Source: Melastoma dodecandrum (lineage: Eukaryota > Streptophyta > Magnoliopsida > Myrtales > Melastomataceae). From it: a stretch of DNA of 64,000 nucleotides. Under the pieces are notes generated by a model. It was not told the origin of the DNA. It was given only the letters and a program-made list of their open reading frames with translations, and did not search any database. The stretch lies in the NCBI GenBank assembly GCA_029817715.1, contig JARUPY010000284.1, positions 209,018 through 273,017 on the forward strand. The letters run 5' to 3'. Below are positions 35,835 to 44,546 of the stretch, piece after piece; position 1 is the stretch's first letter, and every line of letters starts with the position of its first letter. Made by a program: the position numbers and the translations under genes.

Positions 35835-36515
35835 ATGTCAACGGCGGGCGACACTCCCCACAGGCATCGTCCCCCCCGTGTGCCCCGCGGACAACGGCGC
35901 CGTCACGAGATCTTGACCGTCGCCGAACAGGCCTTCCTGGGCCAGGGTTTCGCCGACACGACGATGCAATCCATCGCGGCGGCGGCCGGTGCCTCGAAGG
36001 AGACCCTCTACCGGCACTTCAAGAGCAAGGACGACCTGCTCATCGAGATCGTCCTCGCCCGGACGGCCGATCTTAGGCGCTCCCTCGACGAGAATGTCGA
36101 TCGCGGCGCCAGGGTGCCGGAGGTGCTGACCCATCTCGGCCGCAACCTCCTGACGGCGGTGACGACGCCGAGAGGAGTGGCCTTGCTACGGATCGTGATC
36201 GCGGAGACGGTCCGCAACCCGGCGCTGGGGTTCGCCCTGTACACGGCGGGGCCCGAACGCACGAACCGCGTGCTGACGGCCTTTCTGGCGGCGGCCAAAG
36301 GCCGCGGTGAATTTCATGGGGACGACGCCGCGTTGGCGGCCTCCTTCTTCCTCGGGTCGGTGCTTGGGAACGAGCCCCTCGCCGGCCTGTTACGCCCGCC
36401 CAAGCATCCGGCGACGGCCAAGGCCATCGAGGCGCGGGTGAACGAGGCGGTGACGCTCTTCCTGACCCGTTACGGAAAAGTCGGCGGGACGACCGGCCCC
36501 ACGCACGACCCTTAA
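35835..36515 (+). CDS. TetR-family regulator of the efflux operon
   Basis: The 226-residue protein has a TetR DNA-binding domain (ILTVAEQAFLGQGFADTTMQ and ASKETLYRHFKSKDDLL, about residues 30-75) and an AcrR-like ligand domain. It is divergent from the adaptor gene, the typical layout of a local repressor released by pump substrates. The ATG at 35835 is preceded by CGGAACG. Its TAA overlaps the convergent small gene by four bases. Confidence 0.88.
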   Translation: MSTAGDTPHRHRPPRVPRGQRRRHEILTVAEQAFLGQGFADTTMQSIAAAAGASKETLYRHFKSKDDLLIEIVLARTADLRRSLDENVDRGARVPEVLTHLGRNLLTAVTTPRGVALLRIVIAETVRNPALGFALYTAGPERTNRVLTAFLAAAKGRGEFHGDDAALAASFFLGSVLGNEPLAGLLRPPKHPATAKAIEARVNEAVTLFLTRYGKVGGTTGPTHDP

Positions 36516-36733
36516 GGCCGCGCCGCCGGAAAGCCCTGCGCCGAGAGCCATTCCGACACCGCCCGCTCGATGGCCTGTTGCGGAGTAGGTCTCGGCTCCG
36601 GTTGTGCGGCGATCCACGCCACGATGCCGGCCATCAGCGGCGCGGGAAGGACGAGGGGCGAGCTTGCCTCGGCCTGCGCCTTCAGGACGGCCTCCGCCGC
36701 GATCTGCGCGATGCTCGCTGCAATCTTCTCCAT
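36512..36733 (-). CDS. Small hypothetical protein
   Basis: The 73-residue protein starts MEKIAASIAQIAAEAVLKAQ and ends in WLSAQGFPAARP. It is Ala-rich and mostly helical, with a PxPTPQQAIERAVSEWL segment. No family is recognised. It is convergent with tetR and overlaps its stop by four bases. Confidence 0.5.
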   Translation of the reverse strand: MEKIAASIAQIAAEAVLKAQAEASSPLVLPAPLMAGIVAWIAAQPEPRPTPQQAIERAVSEWLSAQGFPAARP

Positions 36734-36954
36734 GGTCGGAACCCAGTGCGGAACGCCGTGACGGTGCCCGGCCCTTATGCGCCGGGAGGCTTGCGACGGT
36801 CCATCGGCTCTCCGGTCGCGTCGTCTCTTCACTACGGACGGGAGAAACCACGCGGTCTGAAAGGTGCGCGCCGATGCCCGGCTTGCAAGCGTCGGCCGTT
36901 CCGGCGACACCCGCTGTCTGGATCCGATCCAAAAAAGAGCAGGGGCGGGAAGCG

Positions 36955-38142
36955 ATGGGCGGTCACGAGCCCGGAACCGAGGCGGAGGCGTGCGAGCGCG
37001 TGCGCGCGGCGGCGGCGAAGGCGGAGCGCCTGCGGATCGAAGGCGGCGCGACCAAGGCCGGGCTCGGCCGGCCGGCGCAGGACGAGGCGACCCTCTCGGC
37101 CCGGGGCCTGACGGGCATCACCCTCTACGAGCCGGCGGAGATGGTCATCGGCGCCCGCGCCGGCACGCCGCTCGCCGAGGTCGAGGCCCTGCTCGCCTCG
37201 CGCGGTCAGATGCTCACCTTCGAGCCCGCCGATTATCGCGGCCTCTACGGCACCACGGGTGAGCCGACCATCGGCGCCGTGGCGGCGATCAACAATTCCG
37301 GCCCCCGGCGCATCAATGCCGGGGCGGCCCGCGACAGCCTCATCGGCGTGCGCTTCGTCAACGGGCGAGGCGAGGCGATCAAGTCGGGCGGGCGGGTGAT
37401 GAAGAACGTCACCGGCCTTGACCTCGTGAAGCTCATGGCGGGCGCCCACGGCACGCTGGGCTTCCTCACCGAGGTGACGTTCAAGGTGCTGCCCGTCAAC
37501 GAGCGGGTCTCGACCCTGGTCTTCTCCGGCCTGGATGACTCGCGCGCCGTCGAGGTCCTGGCGGCGGCCCTCGGCACGCCCTTCGAGATGACCGGCGCGG
37601 CTCATCTGCCCGCGGGGATCGGGGCCGGCGAGGCCCGGACGCTGATGCGCCTCGAAGGGTTCGCGGACTCGATCACCTACCGGCTCGGCGAGTTGAAGCG
37701 GCTCTTGAGGCGCTATGGCGCCCCAGGCCTCGTCGAGGGTGAAGAGAGCGCCGCCCTTTGGCGCGGCGTGCGCGACGGGACGCCCCTCGCGGAGCCACGC
37801 GAGGACGCCCTCTGGCGGATCTCGACGGCGCCGTCGAAGGCGCCGTCCGTCGTGGCCGCCATCGGCGTTCGGTGTCAGGCCCGGTGGTTCTACGATTGGG
37901 GCGGCGGGCTGATCTGGCTCGCCACCGCCGCAGCGGGCGACGCGGGCGCGGAAGCGATCCGCGCCGCAGTGCGGGCGCAGGGGGGCCACGCGACCCTGGT
38001 CCGCGCCCCCGACGCGGTGCGCGCCGCCGTGCCGGTCTTCGAGCCGCTGCCGGAGCCGCTGATGCGCGTCACCGCCGGCATCAAGGCCGCCCACGACGCG
38101 GCGGGAATCTTCAACCCCGGCCGGATGTACGCGGGCGTCTGA
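36955..38142 (+). CDS. glcE: Glycolate oxidase FAD-binding subunit GlcE
   Basis: The 395-residue protein carries a FAD_binding_4 domain: IEGGATKAGLGR, ITLYEPAEMVIGARAGTPL, and GGRVMKNVTGLDLVKLMAGA near residue 150. The GHGTLGFL-like GAHGTLGFLTEVTFKV follows. It ends with GIFNPGRMY, typical of GlcE. With GlcD and GlcF it oxidises glycolate to glyoxylate at the membrane, passing electrons to quinone. GGGA precedes the ATG at 36955. glcF follows 40 bp downstream; glcD is not in the window. Confidence 0.9.
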   Translation: MGGHEPGTEAEACERVRAAAAKAERLRIEGGATKAGLGRPAQDEATLSARGLTGITLYEPAEMVIGARAGTPLAEVEALLASRGQMLTFEPADYRGLYGTTGEPTIGAVAAINNSGPRRINAGAARDSLIGVRFVNGRGEAIKSGGRVMKNVTGLDLVKLMAGAHGTLGFLTEVTFKVLPVNERVSTLVFSGLDDSRAVEVLAAALGTPFEMTGAAHLPAGIGAGEARTLMRLEGFADSITYRLGELKRLLRRYGAPGLVEGEESAALWRGVRDGTPLAEPREDALWRISTAPSKAPSVVAAIGVRCQARWFYDWGGGLIWLATAAAGDAGAEAIRAAVRAQGGHATLVRAPDAVRAAVPVFEPLPEPLMRVTAGIKAAHDAAGIFNPGRMYAGV

Positions 38143-38182
38143 CGCCGTCCGCTCCGGGGATCAGAACGCTCAGGATCCGACA

Positions 38183-39516
38183 GTGCAGACCAACTTCTCC
38201 CTCGCCCAGCTCGCCGATCCCGCCATGGCGGCGTCCGAGAAGATCCTGCGGACCTGTGTCCATTGCGGCTTCTGCACCGCGACGTGCCCGACCTACCTGC
38301 TGCTCGGGGACGAGCTCGATTCCCCGCGCGGGCGCATCTACCTGATCAAGGACATGCTGGAGGGCGGCAAGCCGGCGAGCGCCGAGGTGGTCCGCCATGT
38401 CGACCGCTGCCTCTCCTGCCTGTCCTGCATGACCACCTGCCCGTCCGGCGTGAACTACATGCACCTCGTCGATCACGCCCGCGCCCATATCGAGAAGACG
38501 TATGACCGCCCCGTGGGGGACCGGCTCCTTCAGGCGATCCTGGCCTTCGTGCTGCCCTATCCCACCCGGTTCCGGCTCGCGCTGCGGGCCGCGAAGCTCG
38601 GGCAACCGTTCCGCGGGCTGGTCGCGCGGCTGCCGCAGGTCGGCCAGCGCCTCGCGGCGATGCTGGACCTCGCCCCCCGCCACCATGCCCGGCCGCAACG
38701 CCTTCGACCGCCCCGGCACCTTCCCGCCGCGCCAAGGGAAGGCCGCCAAGCGCGTCGCGCTGCTGCGGGGCTGCGCCCAGAGCGTCCTGCGGCCCGATTT
38801 CAACGAGGCCGCGATCCGCCTGCTCAACCGCCACGGCGTCGAGGTGGTCCACGCGCAGGAAGGCTGCTGCGGGGCCCTGACCCATCACATGGGCAAGGAG
38901 CATTCGGCCCATGCCCATGCGAAGCAGGCGATCGATGCCTGGGACGCGGAGATCACCAAGGGGCTCGACGCGATCCTCGTCACCGCGTCGGGCTGCGGCA
39001 CGACGATCAAGGATTACGGCTTCATGTTCCGGGACGACCCCGCCTACGCAGAGAAGGCCGCGCGGGTCTCGGCCCTGGCCCAGGACGTGACGGAGTTCGT
39101 CGCCACCCTCGATCTCGGCGAGCCGGTGGTGGAGAGCGACCTCGTCGTCGCCTACCACTCCGCCTGCTCGATGCAGCACGGCCAGGGCATCCGCACCGAG
39201 CCGAAGGCGCTGCTCACCCGGGCGGGCTTCACCGGTGAAGGACGTGCCGGAGGGCCATATCTGCTGCGGTTCGGCCGGCACCTACAACATCCTCCAGCCC
39301 GAGATCGCCGGCCGGCTGCGGGAGCGCAAGGTCGCCAATATCGAGCGCATCCGGCCGGACGTGATCGCCACCGGCAATATCGGATGCGCCACGCAGATCG
39401 GGAAGGGAACGGCCATCCCGATCGTTCACACCGTGGAACTGCTCGATTGGGCGACCGGTGGTCCGAAGCCCGCCGCGCTGGACTCCGTCACGCCCCGCCT
39501 CGTGGCGGCCGAATGA
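38183..39516 (+). CDS. glcF: Glycolate oxidase iron-sulfur subunit GlcF (frameshifted)
   Basis: The protein of about 443 residues has two 4Fe-4S motifs, CVHCGFCTATCPTY and CLSCLSCMTTCPSG, and two CCG domains (EGCCGALTHH and ICCGSAGTYN). Two single-base insertions break the frame. One is near 38680 in a run of six C; the other is near 39233, where skipping a G gives GFTVKDVPEGH. The start is GTG at 38183 with AGGA upstream. It transfers electrons from GlcDE to the quinone pool. The breaks look like sequence errors since both sides are well conserved. Confidence 0.87.
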
Positions 39517-40095
39517 CAATTCCGTGACCCATTCGTGCGAGGGAGCGGCCCATTCGCGCGGGCGCCCCTTGCCAAACCGCGGCTACGGTCAGTAATGGTA
39601 TTGACCCCTTTCCGGTCACGCCGGTCGCAACTGCGGCTCGCGGACGCGGCCGAATTCAATTGATGAAGGCGGACGCGGCGTTGCAGCGGGTATTTCACCT
39701 GCGCAGGCGACGGCGGACCATTTGACCGACCGGACAGGTGTCGGACGTCGCGGCGGAGTTCGCCGCACTTTGGAATTCACGGCCGGCCCATGAGACCGGT
39801 CGAGATGCTTTTCGCGAGGTCGGGAGAAGATGGAGGGACGCACAGCACCGCTTGCCGCTGCTCGTGCCCCGCTCGCACGCACGGCGCCCCGCGCCGTCCC
39901 CTCCATCCGCCCGGCCAGTTTCAACCCCAGGCGCCAAGGGCGCCCTAAGGCGGTTGACGGCACAATCCCATCCCTCCTCCCCGCGGCCTCGGTGACGAGG
40001 CCGGCCCCGCGCCCCGGCTGTATTGCCGCCGGGCGAGGCGCCGCCGGGGCTCCGGGCACGGAGCGCGACGTCGGCCGCCATGCCGAGAGTTCGTC
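39517..40095 (+). other. Long leader region upstream of rne
   Basis: No gene is seen in these 579 bp. The length fits a long 5' untranslated leader. In E. coli the rne leader folds so that RNase E controls its own mRNA; a similar role here is inference. GC-rich segments that could form stems are frequent, but I did not find one unambiguous structure. Confidence 0.4.
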
Positions 40096-43064
40096 ATGGC
40101 CAACAAGATGCTCATCGACGCGATGCACCCGGAAGAGACCCGGGTAGTCACGGTCCAAGGTTCTAAGGTCGAGGAATTCGACTTCGAGTCCGCCAGCCGC
40201 CGACAGCTGCGCGGCAACATCTATCTGGCCAAGGTGACGCGGGTCGAACCGTCGCTGCAGGCCGCCTTCGTTGATTTCGGCGGCAACCGCCACGGGTTCC
40301 TCGCCTTCAGCGAGATCCACCCCGACTACTACCAGATCCCGGTGGCCGACCGGCAGGCGCTGCTGGAGGAGGAGGCCCGGGAGGCCGAGGAATAGCGCGA
40401 GCGCGAGGAGCGCCGCCGCCGCTCGCCCCGCCGCTCCCGGGGCCGCCGGGCGGAGGCCCGCTCGCGCCGCGACGATACCGTGAGCGCCGAGGACACCACC
40501 GAGGCGGCCTCCGCGGTGGAGGGTGAGGAGATCCGCGCCGCCGACCTGCCCGATACCCTCTCCGATAACCCGGAGGCCGTCCGCGAGGAACTCGCCAGCG
40601 AGGGGATCGCCACGGAGTCCGCCGAGGCCGAGACCACCACCCCGGGGACCGACGAGCCCGCCCCCGGCGAGCCCGTTGCCGCCGCGACCGAACTCGACGC
40701 CGAGATCCCCGCCGAGGCCCGGATCGCCCTCACCGAGGAGCTGACCGTCGCCGAGGCGCCGGCCGCCGCCCCGGCCGAAGCCGCGACCGACGAGGCCCCC
40801 GTCGCCACGCCGGTGGAGGCCGAGGAGGAGGACGAGTCCGATTCCGACGAGGAGGATGAGGACGACGAGGACGGCGACGAGGACGAGGACGACGACGAGG
40901 AGGACGAGGGCGACGAGGACGACGAAGGCGAGGACGAGTCCGACGATCCGGACGCCGAGCCCAAGATCGCCCAGGTCGGCGGGAACGGCGATGCGCTCGC
41001 CGAGATCCCCGATCGGCCCCCGCGCCCCGCGCCGTCACTACAAGATCCAGGAGGTGATCAAGCGCCGCCAGATCATCCTCGTGCAGGTGGTCAAGGAGGA
41101 ACGCGGCAACAAGGGTGCGGCGCTCACCACCTATCTCTCCCTCGCCGGGCGCTACTCGGTGCTGATGCCCAATACCGGGCGCGGCGGCGGCATCTCCCGC
41201 AAGATCACCTCGGCGGCCGACCGCAAGCGGCTGAAGGAGGTCGTGGCCGACCTCGACGTGCCGGAGGGGATGGGTGTCATCCTGCGCACGGCAGGAGCCT
41301 CGCGCACCAAGCCGGAGATCAAGCGCGATTTCGAATACCTGATGCGCCTGTGGGAATCGGTGCGGGAGCTGACCCTCACCTCCATCGCCCCGTCGCTGGT
41401 CTATGAGGAGGGCTCGCTCATCAAGCGGGCGATCCGCGACATCTACAACAAGGACATCGACGAGATCATCGTCGCCGGCGAGGACGCCTACCGCGAGGCC
41501 ACGGACTTCATGCGCATGCTGATGCCCGACCAAGTGAAGGTCGTGAAGCCCTATCGCGACACCCACGCCGGTCTTCGCCCGCTTCGGGGTCGAGGCGCAG
41601 CTCGACGCGATGTTCTCGACCCACGTCTCCCTGAAGTCGGGCGGCTACCTCGTCATCAACCCGACCGAGGCGCTGGTCTCGATCGACGTGCACTCCGGCC
41701 GCTCCACGCGCGAGCACAATATCGAGGAGACCGCTTACAAGACCAACGTGGAGGCGGCCGAGGAGATCGCGCGCCAGCTCCGCCTGCGCGATCTTGCCGG
41801 GCTGATCGTCATCGACTTCATCGACATGGACGAGAAGCGCAACAACCGCGCGGTCGAGCGCAAGCTCAGCGATTGCCTGAAGAACGATCGCGCCCGCATC
41901 CAGGTCGGCCGCATCTCGCCCTTCGGCCTCATGGAGATGAGCCGCCAGCGCATCCGCACCGGCCTGCTCGAATCCTCCTCGATCCCCTGCCCGCATTGCG
42001 GCGGCTCGGGCTTCGTGCGGGCCACCGCTTCAGTGGCGCTGCACATCCTGCGCTCGATCGAGGAGGCGCTGCTCAAGTCCGCGAGCCACAACCTCATCCT
42101 GCGGACTCGCACGGAGGTGGCGCTCTACATCCTCAACCAGAAGCGCGCGCATCTGCACGAGATCGAGGTCCATTTCGGCGTCACGGTCACCATCGCCGCC
42201 GACGAGCGCCTGCCCGCGACCTCGGCCTTCCAGCTGGATCGCGGCGAGCCCGCCCAGCGGGCCGAGGGTCCGGTGACGGGCGTGCGCGCCACGGCCATCT
42301 CCCCGTCCATGGAGTTCGAGGACGAGGACGAGCCGGAGGTCGAGACCGCCGAGCCCGAGACGGCCGAGGAAGCCGAGGGTGAGGGCGTGGCCGAGGCCCG
42401 CGAGGACACCCGCGAGGATGGCGATGGCCGCCGCCGCCGCCGTCGCCGCCGGCGTCGGGGTGGCCGCGGCGACGGGATGGAATCCCGCGAGGGCGGCGCC
42501 GAGTCGGAGTCCGACGAGGATGACAACGAGGACGAGGCGGCCGAGCCCGCGTCGGTCGAGGCGGACGCCGGGACCGAGACGGCGGAGGCTCCCGCTGGCG
42601 AGGGCGAGGAGAGCGCCGAGGGCGAGAAAGGTCGTCGCCGCCGCCGTGGACGCCGGGGCGGTCGCGGCCGCGCCGAGCGCGGCGGACCGCGTGACGGCGA
42701 CGGCAACGCCGAGGACTCCGAGGGCGAGCTCGAGGTCGGCCTCTCCGCTGAGGAGCCGGTGAGCGCCGAGGTTCTCGAGGCGGTGGAAGCCGCGCCGATG
42801 CAGCCGGCATTGGAAGCCGAGGTTCCCGTCTCGGCGGACGAGATCGCCCAGGCTTCGGCACCGGCTGAAGCTGCTGAACCGGTCAAGGCCGCGCGGCACG
42901 CCGAGCCCGAAACCGCAGGCGAAGCTGAAGCCGGGCCGGGAGCACCCGTCGCCGCGCCCCCCTCCGAGCCGGTGGCGGTCGTCCTGACCCCGCCGTCCGA
43001 TCCGAGCCGCCCGAAGCGGGCGGGGTGGTGGTCGCGCACGAAGGCCGCTCTGACGGGCGAGTAG
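40096..43064 (+). CDS. rne: Ribonuclease E (amber codon and two frame breaks)
   Basis: The protein of about 988 residues begins with MANKMLIDA and an S1 domain split by a long insert. The insert is first basic, then extremely acidic (40820-40945). The catalytic core includes [20 protein letters not shown] with the DNase I-like Asp pair, and the zinc-link CPHCGGSG. The tail has Arg-rich RNA-binding runs and ends [17 protein letters not shown]. An in-frame TAG lies at 40393, and frame breaks near 41030 and 41573 are each repaired by skipping one base. RNase E starts mRNA decay and processes rRNA; it is normally essential, so errors in sequence are likely. Confidence 0.9.
40820..40945 (+). repeat. 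Low-complexity GAN repeat coding for acidic run
   Basis: Repeated GAG/GAC/GAT codons encode an almost unbroken Glu/Asp stretch inside the S1-domain insert of RNase E. Such runs change length easily. Confidence 0.7.
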
Positions 43065-43073
43065 TTCATTTCA

Positions 43074-43119
43074 GGGCAACCGGAAGTCCGCTTCCGGGGC
43101 GACCGCATCGCGGTTGCCC
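43074..43119 (+). terminator. Terminator-like hairpin after rne
   Basis: GGGCAACCG pairs with CGGTTGCCC, and an inner stem CCGGAAG / CTTCCGG can form as an alternative. It lies 10 bp after the rne stop. Confidence 0.5.
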
Positions 43120-43215
43120 CGGGGCGGGAGGCACGTTCATCTTCGGAGTGAACCAAACGTTATAGATCAACCTGCAATGGTGATTGTCGACGACTACACC
43201 TTCGCGGGACGACCT

Positions 43216-44436
43216 ATGTTCACGCTCGCCAAAAAGAAGAGCCCCGCCCCCGAGGCAGCTGCGCCCACGCCGGTGACCGAGGTCCCCGCCGCCGTGGCGC
43301 CCACCCTTCCTGCGGTGGTGGTGCCGATCGACCGCGAGGCGGTCGCCCTGCCCGCCCGTCTCTCGGCGGCGGCGTCCGAGGCCGGCACCTCCCTTGGCTG
43401 GATGGCCTTCGACGCCAACGGCATGGCCGAGCAGGCGCGCCTGATGGCCGCCGCCACCGAGGAGTTGGCGGCGACGACCCGCGAGATTGCGAGCCGCTCC
43501 TCCGTGATGGCCGACAGCGCTGAGGACGCGAGCACCGGAATCGGCACCTGCGCCGGGGATCTCGACCGCGCCTCCGACGGTATGCGCCGGATCGAGGGCG
43601 GCGCCGACGAGATCGGCCGCCGCCTCGACGGGTTTTCCCAGGCCGCCGCGCGGATCGAGGAGATGGCCGGCGCCATCGCCGCGATCTCCGGCCAGACCAA
43701 TCTTCTCGCCCTGAACGCCACCATCGAGGCTGCCCGGGCCGGCGCGGCGGGACGCGGCTTCGCCGTGGTTGCCGCCGAAGTGAAGGCGCTCTCGGCCCAG
43801 ACCGCACGCGCGACCGACGAGATCCACCAGCGCATCAAGCATCTCCGCGACGAGATGAACGCGATGCGGGAGGCCGTGGTCCAGAGTCGCGAGGCGGTGA
43901 AGGCCGGCTCTTCCGCCATGACCCAGGCGAGCAGCCGCCTCGCGAGCGAGAGCGGCAAGGTGGCCACCGTCGCCGCCGAGGCCCGCGCCACCTCCGCCCT
44001 GCTCGACCAGCAGATCCAGGCCACGAGCGAGATCGCCGACAGCGTCGGCCGGGTCTCGGCGGGCGCCGACAAGGCCCACAAGGAGATCAGCGACGCCATC
44101 GACCGGATCGACCGGATCGAGACCCTCAGCCAGACCCTCCTTGCCCGACAGAACAGCGACGTGCCGGAGTTGCGCCTCGCCCGCCTGCCCGCCGATTGCG
44201 CCGCTTGGCGCCGCCGCCTCGCCTCGGTGCTCGTCGGCCAGCGCGCGGCCGATGCCGACCAGGGCATGATCCCCTCGAACCCCGCCTACCCGGCTGCCGT
44301 GGAAGCGTCCCTCGCCGAGGCCCGGGCGCAGTGTCAGGCGATGATGGGCCATGTGATGGCCTCGCGCTGGGACGAGGCCACCGCCGCGTTCCAGGCCTTC
44401 GAGGCGGCCGTCGCGAAGGTCCAGGCCGCCGCCTGA
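43216..44436 (+). CDS. Soluble methyl-accepting chemotaxis protein
   Basis: The protein of about 406 residues has no membrane helix. A Pro/Ala-rich N-terminus leads into an MCP signalling coiled coil with the hairpin tip [20 protein letters not shown] and [18 protein letters not shown], the CheA/CheW contact site. The C-terminal 90 residues (about 320-406) are helical with conserved W and H and could be a small sensor. It is therefore a cytoplasmic receptor, perhaps sensing energy or redox state. The start is 43216 (MFTLAKKK) or 43177; the former has GGGAC upstream. No che genes are nearby. Confidence 0.85.
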   Translation: MFTLAKKKSPAPEAAAPTPVTEVPAAVAPTLPAVVVPIDREAVALPARLSAAASEAGTSLGWMAFDANGMAEQARLMAAATEELAATTREIASRSSVMADSAEDASTGIGTCAGDLDRASDGMRRIEGGADEIGRRLDGFSQAAARIEEMAGAIAAISGQTNLLALNATIEAARAGAAGRGFAVVAAEVKALSAQTARATDEIHQRIKHLRDEMNAMREAVVQSREAVKAGSSAMTQASSRLASESGKVATVAAEARATSALLDQQIQATSEIADSVGRVSAGADKAHKEISDAIDRIDRIETLSQTLLARQNSDVPELRLARLPADCAAWRRRLASVLVGQRAADADQGMIPSNPAYPAAVEASLAEARAQCQAMMGHVMASRWDEATAAFQAFEAAVAKVQAAA

Positions 44437-44450
44437 TTCCCCTGCTGTCT

Positions 44451-44535
44451 TTGCGGGCCAAGCAATCGAGGGGCGCGGGCCGCTTTCAGGGGTCCCGCAT
44501 TCCTCGATCACGTCACGTCCGCTCGCCATGACGGC
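44451..44535. repeat. Degenerate copy of the dispersed repeat
   Basis: TCTTTGCGGGCCAAGCAATCGA at the left and CGCTCGCCATGACGG at the right match the outer and inner parts of the repeat family with several changes. The element separates the chemoreceptor gene from the convergent RND gene. Confidence 0.4.
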
Positions 44536-44546
44536 GGCGGCGCAAG

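Noticed and set aside
39528..40095. Small genes in the region before rne
   Set aside because: Open frames exist on both strands, but none has a convincing ribosome site, domain or hydrophobic pattern.
40096..43064. RNase E as a true pseudogene
   Set aside because: The catalytic core is well conserved and the gene is usually essential; three simple changes restore it, which suits sequence error.
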